Below are positions 15,489 to 25,366 of a stretch of DNA of 64,000 nucleotides, one piece after another (position 1 is the stretch's first letter; the number at the start of each line of letters is the position of its first letter). Position numbers and translations under genes: made by a program. The stretch comes from Ureibacillus composti (GTDB lineage Bacteria > Bacillota > Bacilli > Bacillales_A > Planococcaceae), in NCBI GenBank assembly GCA_030348875.1, contig JAUCEP010000002.1, positions 3,869,501 through 3,933,500 of the forward strand, written 5' to 3'. Under the pieces are notes generated by a model. The model searched no databases. It saw nothing but the letters and a program-made list of their open reading frames with translations, and had not been told where the DNA came from.

Positions 15489-16214
15489 TTAACTCCATCT
15501 TGTAACAGGTACTCTCTCTTTCTCGTATCGTTTAATAATAATACTTAGTTTTTGATGCCATTCTGTACATTCTTTTAAGAGATCTTTATACTCTTCACTA
15601 TCTTTTAAAATTGGTTCGTCACTTTCTAGGAAGGAAAATTCAACAATTGGTTTTTTCAAGTCATCGATGACTATTTTTATGCTTAGCTTAGATACTCCAT
15701 CCTCTACATCTATGTCTCCTAATTCATCATTTTCATCCTCATCTTTTTCTTGCTGCTCTTCTGTTCCTGATAAATGAATAACTGAAGTACCACCTTCTTC
15801 TAGGAGAGAACCTGCTAAAAATCCACCTTTAGAGAATAATGTTAAAATTTTACCATCTTCTACAATGGCTGCTTCATAAAGTTGATGAAAATCAACTTCT
15901 ATTTCCTTGAATTTTTCATCATAGTCTTCTTTTTTCAAAATACAAACTTTATTATTTTGTTCATCTAATAAGAGTGCTGTTAAATAATCTTCAGATACGA
16001 TCCTTTGTGTATGGGGAAATTGTTCAATCTCTTTTTCCGTTTCCTCTATTAATTCATCCTCTCTTCTGATATTTTCCTTTCGATATTCAAAATAACCCCA
16101 AATAAACAGAGCAATAGCTAAGAATAAAAAAATTCTAGCTGGTACAATATGATCCACTGAAAAAGCTAGGAATAGATAAATGATACTAAGTATAACGATT
16201 AAGATAATCTTCAA
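15489..16214 (-). CDS. Hypothetical membrane-anchored protein
   Basis: This 241-residue protein of unknown family has two hydrophobic segments at residues 3-20 and 25-42. A short charged linker follows, then a cytoplasmic or extracytoplasmic acidic domain with LTALLLDEQNNKVCILK and FHQLYEAAIVEDGKIL. A very acidic stretch EEQQEKDEDENDELGD lies near residues 150-170. The final quarter has KKPIVEFSFLESDEPI. Start is TTG at 16214, behind AAGAGGTGGG. The layout suggests a membrane-tethered beta-rich domain, but I cannot assign a function. Confidence 0.65.
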   Translation of the reverse strand: MKIILIVILSIIYLFLAFSVDHIVPARIFLFLAIALFIWGYFEYRKENIRREDELIEETEKEIEQFPHTQRIVSEDYLTALLLDEQNNKVCILKKEDYDEKFKEIEVDFHQLYEAAIVEDGKILTLFSKGGFLAGSLLEEGGTSVIHLSGTEEQQEKDEDENDELGDIDVEDGVSKLSIKIVIDDLKKPIVEFSFLESDEPILKDSEEYKDLLKECTEWHQKLSIIIKRYEKERVPVTRWS

Positions 16215-16324
16215 GACTGCCCACCTCTTTTAAAATTTTTAGTTAGTCCTATTAAAAACAAAAGTTATAGATTTCTTTTATAGCAATCTATTCATTACAT
16301 AAAAGTTTCATTCTATTTCTAAGC

Positions 16325-16350
16325 AAAAAAAAGAATCCAATTTTGGATTC
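16325..16350 (-). terminator. Terminator of the DUF421 gene
   Basis: Minus-strand hairpin GAATCCAAAATTGGATTC followed by eight U residues, two bases after the stop codon of the gene at 16352. Confidence 0.8.
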
Positions 16351-16351
16351 A

Positions 16352-17053
16352 CTATCTAAGGAAAATTTGCAGTTGATTATTCTGATCAAATGTTGCGAGT
16401 AAAATATCATTAATTTCTACGTTATAGGTTGTCTTTATTTTATTTTTCAAGGTTTCTTCATTATAGATAGAATTACTTAACACTTCGTAATTAATTTTCC
16501 CTTCTTTTATTATGGTAGTTGGATATGAAAAGGGTTCGGATATAATATTAAGATCAGACTTTGTTACAGACTGATATTCTGGAGATAAAAAAAATGAAAT
16601 TTCACCATCCGGTTCCCATAAAGCTAATGCTACTTTTTTTATGTCTTCTACACTTTGTTTTCTCATTTCAGATAACACAACATCAATTGAAATCCTTGTT
16701 TTTTTTAAATTCTTAGAATTAATTTCTCCGTTCTTAATCAGGGGGATTGGTGGAGGAGCAACAAATTCTCTAAAAGGTATAAACTTATTCATTAAATATA
16801 TACCAACTAAATAAAGGCAAACTAAAACAGACATTGAAATCAATGAGCCTTTTAATCCTAAACCTTCATCTGATAGTGGGTGGGCAATGATGTTGCCAAT
16901 TAAAATTGCCATTGAATAATCAAGTAATCGTAGTTGTGAAATAGAACGTAATCCCATTATTTTGACTACAAAAAATAAAAAGAAAAATGCAACAATGGCC
17001 CTTAAAACCCACTGAATAGAGGTTAGGGATTCTTGTGCAGAAAAAAAGTCCAT
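16352..17053 (-). CDS. DUF421 family membrane protein (YetF/YrbG-like)
   Basis: This 233-residue protein has three membrane helices in the first 85 residues (QWVLRAIVAFFFLFFVVKIMG onward). The family motif is GLRSISQLRLLDYSMAILIGNI, and a cytoplasmic DUF421 domain follows with PPIPLIKNGEI and SEMRKQSVEDIKKVALALWE. These proteins occur in multiple copies in spore formers, and some are in spore membranes, where relatives affect wet-heat resistance. A direct role here is not shown. It is monocistronic with its own terminator. Confidence 0.83.
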   Translation of the reverse strand: MDFFSAQESLTSIQWVLRAIVAFFFLFFVVKIMGLRSISQLRLLDYSMAILIGNIIAHPLSDEGLGLKGSLISMSVLVCLYLVGIYLMNKFIPFREFVAPPPIPLIKNGEINSKNLKKTRISIDVVLSEMRKQSVEDIKKVALALWEPDGEISFFLSPEYQSVTKSDLNIISEPFSYPTTIIKEGKINYEVLSNSIYNEETLKNKIKTTYNVEINDILLATFDQNNQLQIFLR

Positions 17054-17197
17054 AACATCACATCCTTCAAACCTAATCTCTCACTATTTTCACCTCAATT
17101 CTAAAAGTTATTCGAATGTAGTTTTCCGATTAATGAAAAACCATTCAGACTAAATTAGGCTTTTTTCTCCTTAACCGAAGATATCTGGCTTCAACAT

Positions 17198-17228
17198 AAA
17201 AAAAAGAATCCAACAATTGTGGATTCCT
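17198..17228 (-). terminator. Terminator of the Cache-GGDEF-EAL gene
   Basis: Minus-strand hairpin GAATCCACAATTGTTGGATTC followed by eight U residues. Its arms are nearly the same as those of the terminator at 16325-16350. Confidence 0.8.
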
Positions 17229-19716
17229 AAATTTTCACTGTTTCTTCTTCTTCGTTATATTGTTTAATTGTTCTAGTAATATACTCAAAATTGGCAGGTT
17301 TGCTAATGTAATAGCCTTGAATCAACTCACAATTGTAGCTTTCAAGCATCTCAAATTGTTCTTCATATTCGACACCTTCTGCAACAACATGAAGGCCAAT
17401 ATTGTGAGCAAGGTTAATAATTGTTTCAACAATTTTCCTTTCTTTTTCTGATTGTAACATGGCATCAATAAAGCTCTTGTCAATTTTCAAATGATCGATT
17501 GGTAAGCTGTTTAAATAACTTAATGATGAATAACCTGTTCCAAAATCATCCAGATGAATAGATATTCCAAGTCTTTTTAATTCTTCTAATTTTCTTTTAT
17601 TCACATCAAAGGATTTCATAATAGAAGTTTCCGTAATTTCAAGCTCAATCCAATCTGGACGAACCCCTGTATCTATAATGATATCTCGAATATTTCTTAC
17701 AAAATCTTGCTGCATAATATGAAGAGGAGAAATATTGATTGAGATATTTATAGGCTCGTCTAAGTAATGATTAATCCGTTGAATAGATTCACATGCTGAA
17801 CGAATTACCCATTTATCAATATCAATAATTTGTCCTGTTACTTCAGCTGTTTGAATAATTTGCATGACATTAAATGCAGAAAGTGCGGATGACTTTACTC
17901 TTAATAATGCTTCTACCTGAGTAATTCTTTTCGCATGCGTATTATAAAGCGGTTGGAAGAAAAGTTCAAAACCATTATTCTTTAAGCACTCACGGATCCC
18001 AAGTTCAATTTTCAACTTTTCTTCGACTTCATGTTTCATACCTTCATCAAAGATTTGAAATCCATTTTTCCCTGTTTCTTTGGCACGATACATTGCCATA
18101 TCTGCAATTTTTAATAACTCTTCTGTAGTTGTAGCATGAATAGGATAAATCGCAACCCCAATACTTGCACTAATATTTAAGCTTTTTCCATTAACAACAA
18201 TCGGACTATCAAAAACATTAATAATTTCGCTAGCAATCCATTCTACTTGCTCGATCGATTTTAAATCATGAAATAATAAAATGAATTCATCACCGCTAAT
18301 TCTTGCAACATCTTTCTTTTGTATGGAAATAGAGCTTAACAATTTTGCTACTTCAATAATCAACTTATCACCGAATGAATGTCCTAAGGAGTCATTAATC
18401 ACTTTGAAGTTATCTAAATCAAGGAAAATAATTGCTTTTAACATTTGGTTAGAATCATTTTCTACGTCTTTATTGAGAACTTGGAGTAAACTTCTTCTAT
18501 TAAGTAAACCCGTTAACGAATCGTAAGAGGCAAGTTGTTTTACCTTTTCCTCACTTGCCTTTAAAATTCTCTGTGATTCTTTTAGTTCTTCATATTTAGA
18601 GCGTAAACGTTCTTCTGTAGATTTAAGCTCCTCATTTGAAATGATTAGATCCCGGTCCCGCTTTTTGATGGCTTGGATCATACTATTAAATCCTTTTGCT
18701 AAACGTGCCACTTCCTTATAATCTCTTTCCCTTGCAAACACATGGTAATTTCCACTTTCAACAGTAGCCATAAGTGTACCCAATTTTTTTAGTGGTTTAA
18801 CTCCCCTTAACGTACCGATATATGCGATAAAACTAAATAATACAAGACACAATACACCCGCTACTAAAATAGGCAGGAGACTTTTAATTACATTACTTCG
18901 AATCTCTTTTTCATTAATAGCCGTAACAATGGTCATCCCGTTTTGCTTAATTGTGTTCGAATGAAGCAGATATTTTTCATTGTTAATTTCGTATGGGACA
19001 TGTCTCACCTTTGTTACTTTTAACATTTCTGAATGCTGGTCCCCAAATAAAGAGTTGCTGATAACATTTTCGCCATTTGCTAACAGAGTTCCACTACTAC
19101 TCAGTAGCATGACTAAGCCATCTTCCCCAACTTTTGATTTACTAATTGTATGACTAATTTCAGTAAGACTAAAATCTAATGAAATTACACCTAAAATTCC
19201 CTGTGGTCCCTCTACTGCTTTCGCAGCAGAAATAATAACTTTCGGTGATACGAAATCTAAATATGGCTCAGTCCAAATTACTTCCCCTTTATTGCTAATC
19301 GCCTCTTTATACCAGTCATATTCTTTTGGATTATAACTAAACGGAAAATTCCCTGCATTTGCTTGGTGATATCCACCGTTCTCTAACCCAAAAATTAACC
19401 TCCCACCAGATGGAGACATGTCCTGATATTGCTTCAGCAGTAAAGCAATATCATTACTATTTCCTTCATGCTTATCTAGCAATAGAAGAGATTGATTAAG
19501 TTGCTCTAAAAACGTTTCAATGTTCGAAAATTCATATTGAAAATTAAGCAATGTTTGACTTAAGACATATTCAGATTCATTTTTATATTGGTTTACCAAG
19601 TTTCGATTCAAACTTTGATAGGTTAGAGCACTAAATAATAATGTAGTAGTAAAACATACTATTATTATTAAAATAATTGCCCAAAACTTAATACTTTTCG
19701 ATTTCAAAAGGTCCAC
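17227..19716 (-). CDS. Cache-HAMP-GGDEF-EAL cyclic di-GMP signalling protein
   Basis: This 829-residue membrane protein senses an extracellular signal and acts on cyclic di-GMP. A first helix (residues 11-34) and a second (281-303) flank an extracellular dCache domain with the YDWYKEAI and WTEPYLD landmarks. A HAMP region and a coiled coil (about 355-395) lead to GGDEF (about 396-555) with the variant signature RISGDEF at 472-478. The EAL domain (about 570-820) keeps EALLR (602-606), ELEITE, DDFGTGYSS, KIDKSF, AEGVE and QGYY, so phosphodiesterase activity is likely. The first glycine of GGDEF is Ser, so cyclase activity is uncertain. GTG start after GAAGGTGA. Confidence 0.88.
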   Translation of the reverse strand: MDLLKSKSIKFWAIILIIIVCFTTTLLFSALTYQSLNRNLVNQYKNESEYVLSQTLLNFQYEFSNIETFLEQLNQSLLLLDKHEGNSNDIALLLKQYQDMSPSGGRLIFGLENGGYHQANAGNFPFSYNPKEYDWYKEAISNKGEVIWTEPYLDFVSPKVIISAAKAVEGPQGILGVISLDFSLTEISHTISKSKVGEDGLVMLLSSSGTLLANGENVISNSLFGDQHSEMLKVTKVRHVPYEINNEKYLLHSNTIKQNGMTIVTAINEKEIRSNVIKSLLPILVAGVLCLVLFSFIAYIGTLRGVKPLKKLGTLMATVESGNYHVFARERDYKEVARLAKGFNSMIQAIKKRDRDLIISNEELKSTEERLRSKYEELKESQRILKASEEKVKQLASYDSLTGLLNRRSLLQVLNKDVENDSNQMLKAIIFLDLDNFKVINDSLGHSFGDKLIIEVAKLLSSISIQKKDVARISGDEFILLFHDLKSIEQVEWIASEIINVFDSPIVVNGKSLNISASIGVAIYPIHATTTEELLKIADMAMYRAKETGKNGFQIFDEGMKHEVEEKLKIELGIRECLKNNGFELFFQPLYNTHAKRITQVEALLRVKSSALSAFNVMQIIQTAEVTGQIIDIDKWVIRSACESIQRINHYLDEPINISINISPLHIMQQDFVRNIRDIIIDTGVRPDWIELEITETSIMKSFDVNKRKLEELKRLGISIHLDDFGTGYSSLSYLNSLPIDHLKIDKSFIDAMLQSEKERKIVETIINLAHNIGLHVVAEGVEYEEQFEMLESYNCELIQGYYISKPANFEYITRTIKQYNEEEETVKI

Positions 19717-20006
19717 TCACCTTCATTCAATACCTTATTATCCTTTTAAGACTTTCTCATATTGGTTTCTAATATCATACTATAGAATTGTAAACGCACT
19801 GTTAATTTAATTACATAATTAGACAATTTTTTGACAGAATATTATCTCTTTTAAAAGCCCTTCAAATTTAACTTTCGTATAAGAACATAAGCAAAAAGCT
19901 ATACTATTGGTGGAAGTAACAAAAAAAGAAGTCTTTTTCAAAAACATCCATTTCAACTTAGAGCATCAATCTTCAAAGAATTTGTTATTGAAAAGAGGTA
20001 ATTATT

Positions 20007-21671
20007 TTGTCTGGTAGAGAAAACGCACTTTCAGTTTTTGCCCTAGGCGGCATAAATGAAATTGGTAAAAATATGTACGTAGTAGAGTATGGTGATGATC
20101 TTGTCATTATTGATTGTGGTGGGAAGTTTGCAGATGAAAGCTTATTAGGTGTTGATTTAATCATCCCCGACTTTACTTATTTACAGGAGAATCGCAACAA
20201 AATTCGAGGATTAGTTGTAACACATGGGCACGAGGATCATATTGGGGGTATTCCCTACTTTTTAAAGAAATTAAATGTCCCGGTTTATGCTACCCGCTTT
20301 ACTCTTGGATTAATCGAATTGAAATTAAGAGAACATAAAATTTTACGTGAATCAACACTAGTTCAAATTGATTCGAATTCCGAATTAGATTTTGGTGAAG
20401 TCAAAGTAAGCTTCTTTAAAACAAGTCATAGTATACCTGATTGTTTAGGGATCGTCTTTGATACACCAGAAGGAAAGGTAGTCCATACTGGAGACTTTAA
20501 GTTTGATTTGACACCAGTTAATGACCAACACTCCGACATTCACAAGATGGCTGAGATTGGAAATGAAGGCGTTGTAATGTTAATTTCAGAGAGTACCAAT
20601 GCAGAGCGACCTGGATTTACTCCTTCTGAACAGGAAGTTGGAGGACATATTGAGAAAGCCTTTATGGGGGCAAAAGGAAAAATAATTATTTCAACTTTCG
20701 CTTCAAATGTTAACCGTGTGCAACAAATTGTTCACGCCGCCTTAAAGACAAATCGTAGAATTGCCCTCTTGGGTAGAAGTATGGTTAACGTCGTTGCTGT
20801 TGCGAGAGAACGTGGATATTTAGATATCCCAGACTGGATGCTTATAGATACAAAGGAAATAAACAATATCCCTAATGAAAGAATCGTCATTTTATGTACA
20901 GGTAGTCAAGGGGAGCCATTAGCCGCGCTTTCCCGATTATCTCGAAATAGCTATCGCGATGTGAAGGTATACCCTGGTGATACAGTCATTTTTGCAGCCT
21001 CTCCTATTCCCGGGAATGAAAAAGATGTATCAAAAATTGTTGATAACCTCTTCCAATTAGGGGCCCATGTGATCTATGGTTCTTCAACTATTACAGGTAT
21101 GCATGTTTCAGGGCATGGCTATCAAGAAGACTTGAAATTAATGTTAACTTTGATGAAACCGAAATATTTCATTCCGATTCATGGCGAATATCGTATGCTC
21201 CATCTACACCGCCAGTTAGCTGAAGCGGTAGGAGTAGAAAAAGGGAACACGTTTATTATTAAAAATGGCGACGTTGTAGATATTAAAAATTCAGAAGCCC
21301 GTCAAACTCGAAATATTCCGTCCGGGGATGTTTATGTGGATGGTCTTGGCGATGATGAAATTGGAGACATCGTATTACGAGATCGTAAACAATTATCTGA
21401 AGAAGGAATGCTAGTCATCGTTATTACAATTAATAAGTCTGACGGTAAACTCGTATCTGCCCCAGATTCCATATCCCGTGGATTTGTATATGCAAAAAAT
21501 GCCGAGGAGTTAATCAACAACGTAAATCAAGTAGTCGTGTCGACAATTGGAAATTTCAAAGAAGCCAATGTTCATGGTATGCGTAAAGCAGTTCGAAAAG
21601 AAGTTGGCAAATACCTAGACCAACAAACAAAGAAAAAACCAATGATTTTACCTATTATTATCGCAATTTAA
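20007..21671 (+). CDS. Ribonuclease J family protein
   Basis: This 554-residue RNase J works as endoribonuclease and 5'-3' exoribonuclease in mRNA decay and rRNA maturation. The catalytic zinc motif HGHEDHIGG is intact at residues 73-81. Further ligands are in HSIPDCLGI and HTGDFKFD, and the beta-CASP signatures ISTFASNVNRVQ, CTGSQGEP and IPIHGEYRML are present. The length matches RnjA (555). The intact HGHEDH motif also fits J1 rather than J2. TTG start 8 bases after AGAGGT. The gene is solitary, and the rpoY/ykzG gene usually next to rnjA is absent, so it may be an extra paralogue. Confidence 0.9.
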   Translation: MSGRENALSVFALGGINEIGKNMYVVEYGDDLVIIDCGGKFADESLLGVDLIIPDFTYLQENRNKIRGLVVTHGHEDHIGGIPYFLKKLNVPVYATRFTLGLIELKLREHKILRESTLVQIDSNSELDFGEVKVSFFKTSHSIPDCLGIVFDTPEGKVVHTGDFKFDLTPVNDQHSDIHKMAEIGNEGVVMLISESTNAERPGFTPSEQEVGGHIEKAFMGAKGKIIISTFASNVNRVQQIVHAALKTNRRIALLGRSMVNVVAVARERGYLDIPDWMLIDTKEINNIPNERIVILCTGSQGEPLAALSRLSRNSYRDVKVYPGDTVIFAASPIPGNEKDVSKIVDNLFQLGAHVIYGSSTITGMHVSGHGYQEDLKLMLTLMKPKYFIPIHGEYRMLHLHRQLAEAVGVEKGNTFIIKNGDVVDIKNSEARQTRNIPSGDVYVDGLGDDEIGDIVLRDRKQLSEEGMLVIVITINKSDGKLVSAPDSISRGFVYAKNAEELINNVNQVVVSTIGNFKEANVHGMRKAVRKEVGKYLDQQTKKKPMILPIIIAI

Positions 21672-21700
21672 TTTATTATTTCCCCAACCTTTGAATAAGT

Positions 21701-21745
21701 AGATGAAGAGTCAATAAGTAAATTGATTCTTCATCTGCTTTTTTC
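21701..21745 (+). terminator. Terminator after the RNase J gene
   Basis: Arms AGATGAAGAGTCAAT / ATTGATTCTTCATCT (one mismatch) with a six-base loop, then CTTTTTTCT. Confidence 0.85.
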
Positions 21746-21861
21746 TATGTAAAACAATCCCTACCTACCAATAATAGAATAAATTTAAAATTTAATGGAA
21801 AGTATAGTAGTGAATTTTGGTAGTAAAATTCTAAAATCCGAATCATGAGGGGATGAAAAAA

Positions 21862-23484
21862 ATGGATAAAGGCCAATCTAATCAAGAAAAAAATCAAACC
21901 AACTTTGAAGACGATCAAACACTAACAAATAGACAAGGACATCCCATTACAAATAATCAAAACATTCGTACTGTTGGAAATCGAGGCCCAGCAACACTCG
22001 AAAATTACGATTTTATAGAAAAAATTAGCCATTTTGACCGCGAAAAAGTGCCTGAGCGCATAGTGCACGCGCGTGGTGCAGGTGCCCATGGGTATTTTGA
22101 AGCTTATGGTACTGTAAGCGATGAACCAGTTTCTAAATATACTCGTGCAAAATTGTTTCAAGAAAAAGGGAAACAAACGCCTGTTTTTGTTCGTTTTTCA
22201 ACAGTTGTTCATGGCCTACACTCTCCTGAAACAGTACGTGATCCACGAGGATTTGCTGTAAAGTTCTATACTGAAGATGGAAACTGGGATTTAGTTGGTA
22301 ACAACTTAAAGATTTTCTTTATTCGAGACGCAATGAAATTTCCAGATATGATTCATGCATTCAGACCAGACCCAGTAACAAATATCCAAGATGCTCGAAG
22401 ATTCTTTGACTTCTGTGCAAATTCACCCGAGTCCTTTCATATGGTTACTCTTGTTTACTCACCGTGGGGTATTCCAGCAAATTATCGAATGATGCAAGGT
22501 TCTGGGGTAAACACATATAAATGGGTGAATCAAGAAGGAAAAGCTGTCCTTGTTAAATACCACTGGGAACCGAAACAAGGTATTAAAAATTTAACGGTTA
22601 AAGAAGCTGAAGAGATTCAAGGGAAAAACTTTAACCATGCAACTCAAGACTTATACGAAGCCATTGAACGTGGCGATTATCCTGAATGGGAATTATTTGT
22701 CCAAATTATGGAGGATGGCCCACATCCTGAATTAGATTTTGACCCACTTGATGACACAAAACTATGGCCAAATGATCAATTCCCTTGGCTTCCAGTTGGG
22801 AAAATGGTACTAAATAAAAATCCTGAAAACTTCCATAACGAAGTTGAACAAGTTGCCTTTGGAACTGGTGTCCTTGTAGATGGACTAGATTTCTCCGATG
22901 ATAAAATGTTACAAGGCAGAACGTTCTCCTATTCAGATACACAGCGTTATCGCGTAGGCGCAAACTATTTACAATTACCAATTAACGCAGCAAAAAAACG
23001 TGTAGCAACAAATCAGGAAGGTGGTCAGCTTCGTTATTATAACGATAAAGCACCAGGTCAAAACCTTCATGTAAATTACGAACCATCAAGTATGGGTGGT
23101 TTAAAAGAAGCTGAACAATCTGGAAAAGAATATACGCCACATATTGAAGGGGACTTAGTTCGCGATTCCATTGATCGAGAAAATAATACAAAACAAGCCG
23201 GTGAAACTTATCGCAATTTTGAGCAATGGGAAAAAGACGAACTAATTAACAACCTAGTAAACGACCTTTCGATTTGTCCAAAAGTTCTTCAAGACAAAAT
23301 GATTGCTTTAGCCGAAGAAGCTGATGAAGAATATGGCCGTCGTTTAAGAGAAGGTATTGCGTATAAAATGAAAACAAAGAACACGGAAGAAATTGCAGAT
23401 GAATTTCATCCACTTGGAGCAAAAGATGCTGCACAAGCGGTGAATGATGCCATCAATAAAGCGAGAAGCTCAAAACCTTATTAA
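21862..23484 (+). CDS. katX: Heme catalase, KatX-like
   Basis: Converts hydrogen peroxide to water and oxygen. The clade motifs are present: the active-site histidine in [23 protein letters not shown], the asparagine in [11 protein letters not shown], and the heme-ligand tyrosine in [12 protein letters not shown]. At 540 residues it matches the spore catalase KatX (about 547) and not the shorter KatA. The N-terminal [18 protein letters not shown] is also KatX-like, so a role protecting germinating spores is likely but inferred. The ATG at 21862 lies 9 bases after GAGGGG; the ATG at 21853 touches it. It is monocistronic and followed by a terminator. Confidence 0.9.
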   Translation: MDKGQSNQEKNQTNFEDDQTLTNRQGHPITNNQNIRTVGNRGPATLENYDFIEKISHFDREKVPERIVHARGAGAHGYFEAYGTVSDEPVSKYTRAKLFQEKGKQTPVFVRFSTVVHGLHSPETVRDPRGFAVKFYTEDGNWDLVGNNLKIFFIRDAMKFPDMIHAFRPDPVTNIQDARRFFDFCANSPESFHMVTLVYSPWGIPANYRMMQGSGVNTYKWVNQEGKAVLVKYHWEPKQGIKNLTVKEAEEIQGKNFNHATQDLYEAIERGDYPEWELFVQIMEDGPHPELDFDPLDDTKLWPNDQFPWLPVGKMVLNKNPENFHNEVEQVAFGTGVLVDGLDFSDDKMLQGRTFSYSDTQRYRVGANYLQLPINAAKKRVATNQEGGQLRYYNDKAPGQNLHVNYEPSSMGGLKEAEQSGKEYTPHIEGDLVRDSIDRENNTKQAGETYRNFEQWEKDELINNLVNDLSICPKVLQDKMIALAEEADEEYGRRLREGIAYKMKTKNTEEIADEFHPLGAKDAAQAVNDAINKARSSKPY

Positions 23485-23554
23485 TTAAAGTAGCTAATCT
23501 TACCCGGATTTATACTTTAAGCTGTTCTCTTATAGGAAAAATACTTCTAATATG

Positions 23555-23589
23555 ACTCGAGCCCTTGGTGATGGGCTCGAGTTTTTTTG
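23555..23589 (+). terminator. Terminator after the catalase gene
   Basis: Perfect hairpin ACTCGAGCCC / GGGCTCGAGT with an eight-base loop, then seven U residues. Confidence 0.93.
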
Positions 23590-23747
23590 TGTAATGTTGT
23601 CTTTACCGAATTTTAACCACTTTTCTTATGTATGAAACTTTTCTTTATAAAAGCCTTCCAAATTACTTGGTCCCATAAGGAAATCATGTATTAATGATAC
23701 TTTTATAGCCATAATAATGTAACTTCTATGTAAAAAGGTGAAATTAA

Positions 23748-25310
23748 ATGAAGCTGAATAAAGTAATTCTTATAACTATTACAGTAATGATTGTCGTCTT
23801 AATACTTGTATTTTCAATATCATTATCACCAACAACGGAGTTAGCTCCTCTTGGTGATGAACCTACTGAAAAACCAATAATCTTTATCACAGTAGATTCA
23901 CTAATGTCAGAGCCTCTACAAAAGGCTATTGACCAAGGGAAAGTACCTGCACTGTCTTTTTTAATTAATCATGGACAATTTCATACAGACATGATTAGCT
24001 CTTACCCTACTATGTCGGTAGCGATTGATAGTACCGTTTTAACAGGCACATACCCCGACCAACATAAAATCCCTGGACTCATTTGGTTTAACAAAAACGA
24101 AAATAGAATGATTAGTTACGGAAGTGGTTTTAGGGAAATATGGAATAACGGAGTAAAAAATGTTGCCCACGATAGTATTATTCACCTAAACAAGGAACAT
24201 TTAAGCCAAAATGTTGAAACCATTCATGAGGCGCTTTCAAAAAAAAATCTTGCTTCCGCATCGATTAATGGATTAATTTTTCGTGGAAATACAGAGAAAG
24301 ACTTAAATGTTCCTAAGCTCGTTTCAATTTCCGGACTTTTACCTGAAAGTTTACAGGTGAATGGCCCAACTATTCTTTCTTTAGGCGCGCTATCACAGCA
24401 TAATCCGAAGAATGATTTTCATAAATTTATATGGAAACGAATGGGTGTAAACAACCAATTTACAGTAAATGAGTTAAAGTATCTAATCGAAAAAAATAAA
24501 CTTCCCTCGTTTACCTTTGCCTATTTACCTGACGAAGATGCTGAACTACATAAAAAGGGACCAGAGGATATAAAGGCTATTGAAAAAACGGATCAGTTTA
24601 TCCAACAATTATTAAATAGTTATCCATCATGGGAAGAGGCGGTAGATCAAGCAATTTGGATCATTTTTGGTGATAGTGCTCAATCTTCAATAAAAGATAA
24701 TAAAAAAATGGCATTAATTGATTTAAATAAAGTGTTAGATGACTATTCATTTTGGGATGCTGACAAACCGAATGGACAAATTGCAATAGCTATCAATGAA
24801 CGCATGGCATATATTAATTTAAACGACGAAAACATCGACCCACTTAACATTATAAAAATTTTACAAACTGACAATCGTATCGGATTCATTGCTTGGAAAA
24901 ATGATGATATTAATTATGTACTTTCACCACAATCTAATGAACCATTTACCTTTTCAGTTAATGGACCTATTACAGATCAATATCAACAAACTTGGACGAT
25001 AGATGGCGATCCTTCTATTTTGGACTTAACAATTCAAGAAGGAACGATCAGTTATGGAGACTACCCTGATGCACTTGCACGATTGCATGGGGCGCTCAAC
25101 TCACATGAAGGTCCATTTATTATTGTAGACGCTAAGCCACAATATGAATTTATAGAAGAACATAGCCATGATCATACTGGTGGCGGAGCACATGGTTCAC
25201 TTCATAAGATTGATTCACTTGTCCCCCTCATTATAGTTGGTACGAATCAGCAACCAAAATACAATCGACTTGTTGATTTTAAACAATGGGTTATTGACCT
25301 TACTGAATAG
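23748..25310 (+). CDS. Membrane-anchored alkaline-phosphatase superfamily protein (phosphodiesterase type)
   Basis: This 520-residue protein has one N-terminal membrane anchor (residues 6-28) and an extracellular type I phosphodiesterase / nucleotide pyrophosphatase domain. The first metal site is visible as IFITVDSLM, and the nucleophile region as SSYPTMSVAIDSTVLTGTYP. Later come FAYLPDEDAELHKKGPEDI and IIFGDSAQS. The C-terminal metal ligands are in HDHTGGGAHGSLHKID. The substrate is unknown and could be a phosphodiester of wall or lipid origin. AAAAAGGTG precedes the ATG, and a terminator follows. Confidence 0.83.
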   Translation: MKLNKVILITITVMIVVLILVFSISLSPTTELAPLGDEPTEKPIIFITVDSLMSEPLQKAIDQGKVPALSFLINHGQFHTDMISSYPTMSVAIDSTVLTGTYPDQHKIPGLIWFNKNENRMISYGSGFREIWNNGVKNVAHDSIIHLNKEHLSQNVETIHEALSKKNLASASINGLIFRGNTEKDLNVPKLVSISGLLPESLQVNGPTILSLGALSQHNPKNDFHKFIWKRMGVNNQFTVNELKYLIEKNKLPSFTFAYLPDEDAELHKKGPEDIKAIEKTDQFIQQLLNSYPSWEEAVDQAIWIIFGDSAQSSIKDNKKMALIDLNKVLDDYSFWDADKPNGQIAIAINERMAYINLNDENIDPLNIIKILQTDNRIGFIAWKNDDINYVLSPQSNEPFTFSVNGPITDQYQQTWTIDGDPSILDLTIQEGTISYGDYPDALARLHGALNSHEGPFIIVDAKPQYEFIEEHSHDHTGGGAHGSLHKIDSLVPLIIVGTNQQPKYNRLVDFKQWVIDLTE

Positions 25311-25331
25311 ATTTTCTCTTACAAATAATTT

Positions 25332-25366
25332 AGCCCATGAATATAGTTATTCATGGGCTCTTTCCT
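25332..25366 (+). terminator. Terminator between the phosphodiesterase gene and spoVR
   Basis: Perfect arms AGCCCATGAATA / TATTCATGGGCT followed by CTTTCCTTT on the plus strand; it lies between convergent stop codons. Confidence 0.8.

Noticed and set aside
21780-21845. A possible sigma-F promoter before the katX-like gene (GTATA ... GGTAGTAAAAT)
   Set aside because: The spacing is about 12 bases, not the expected 14-15, and the -10 match is poor.
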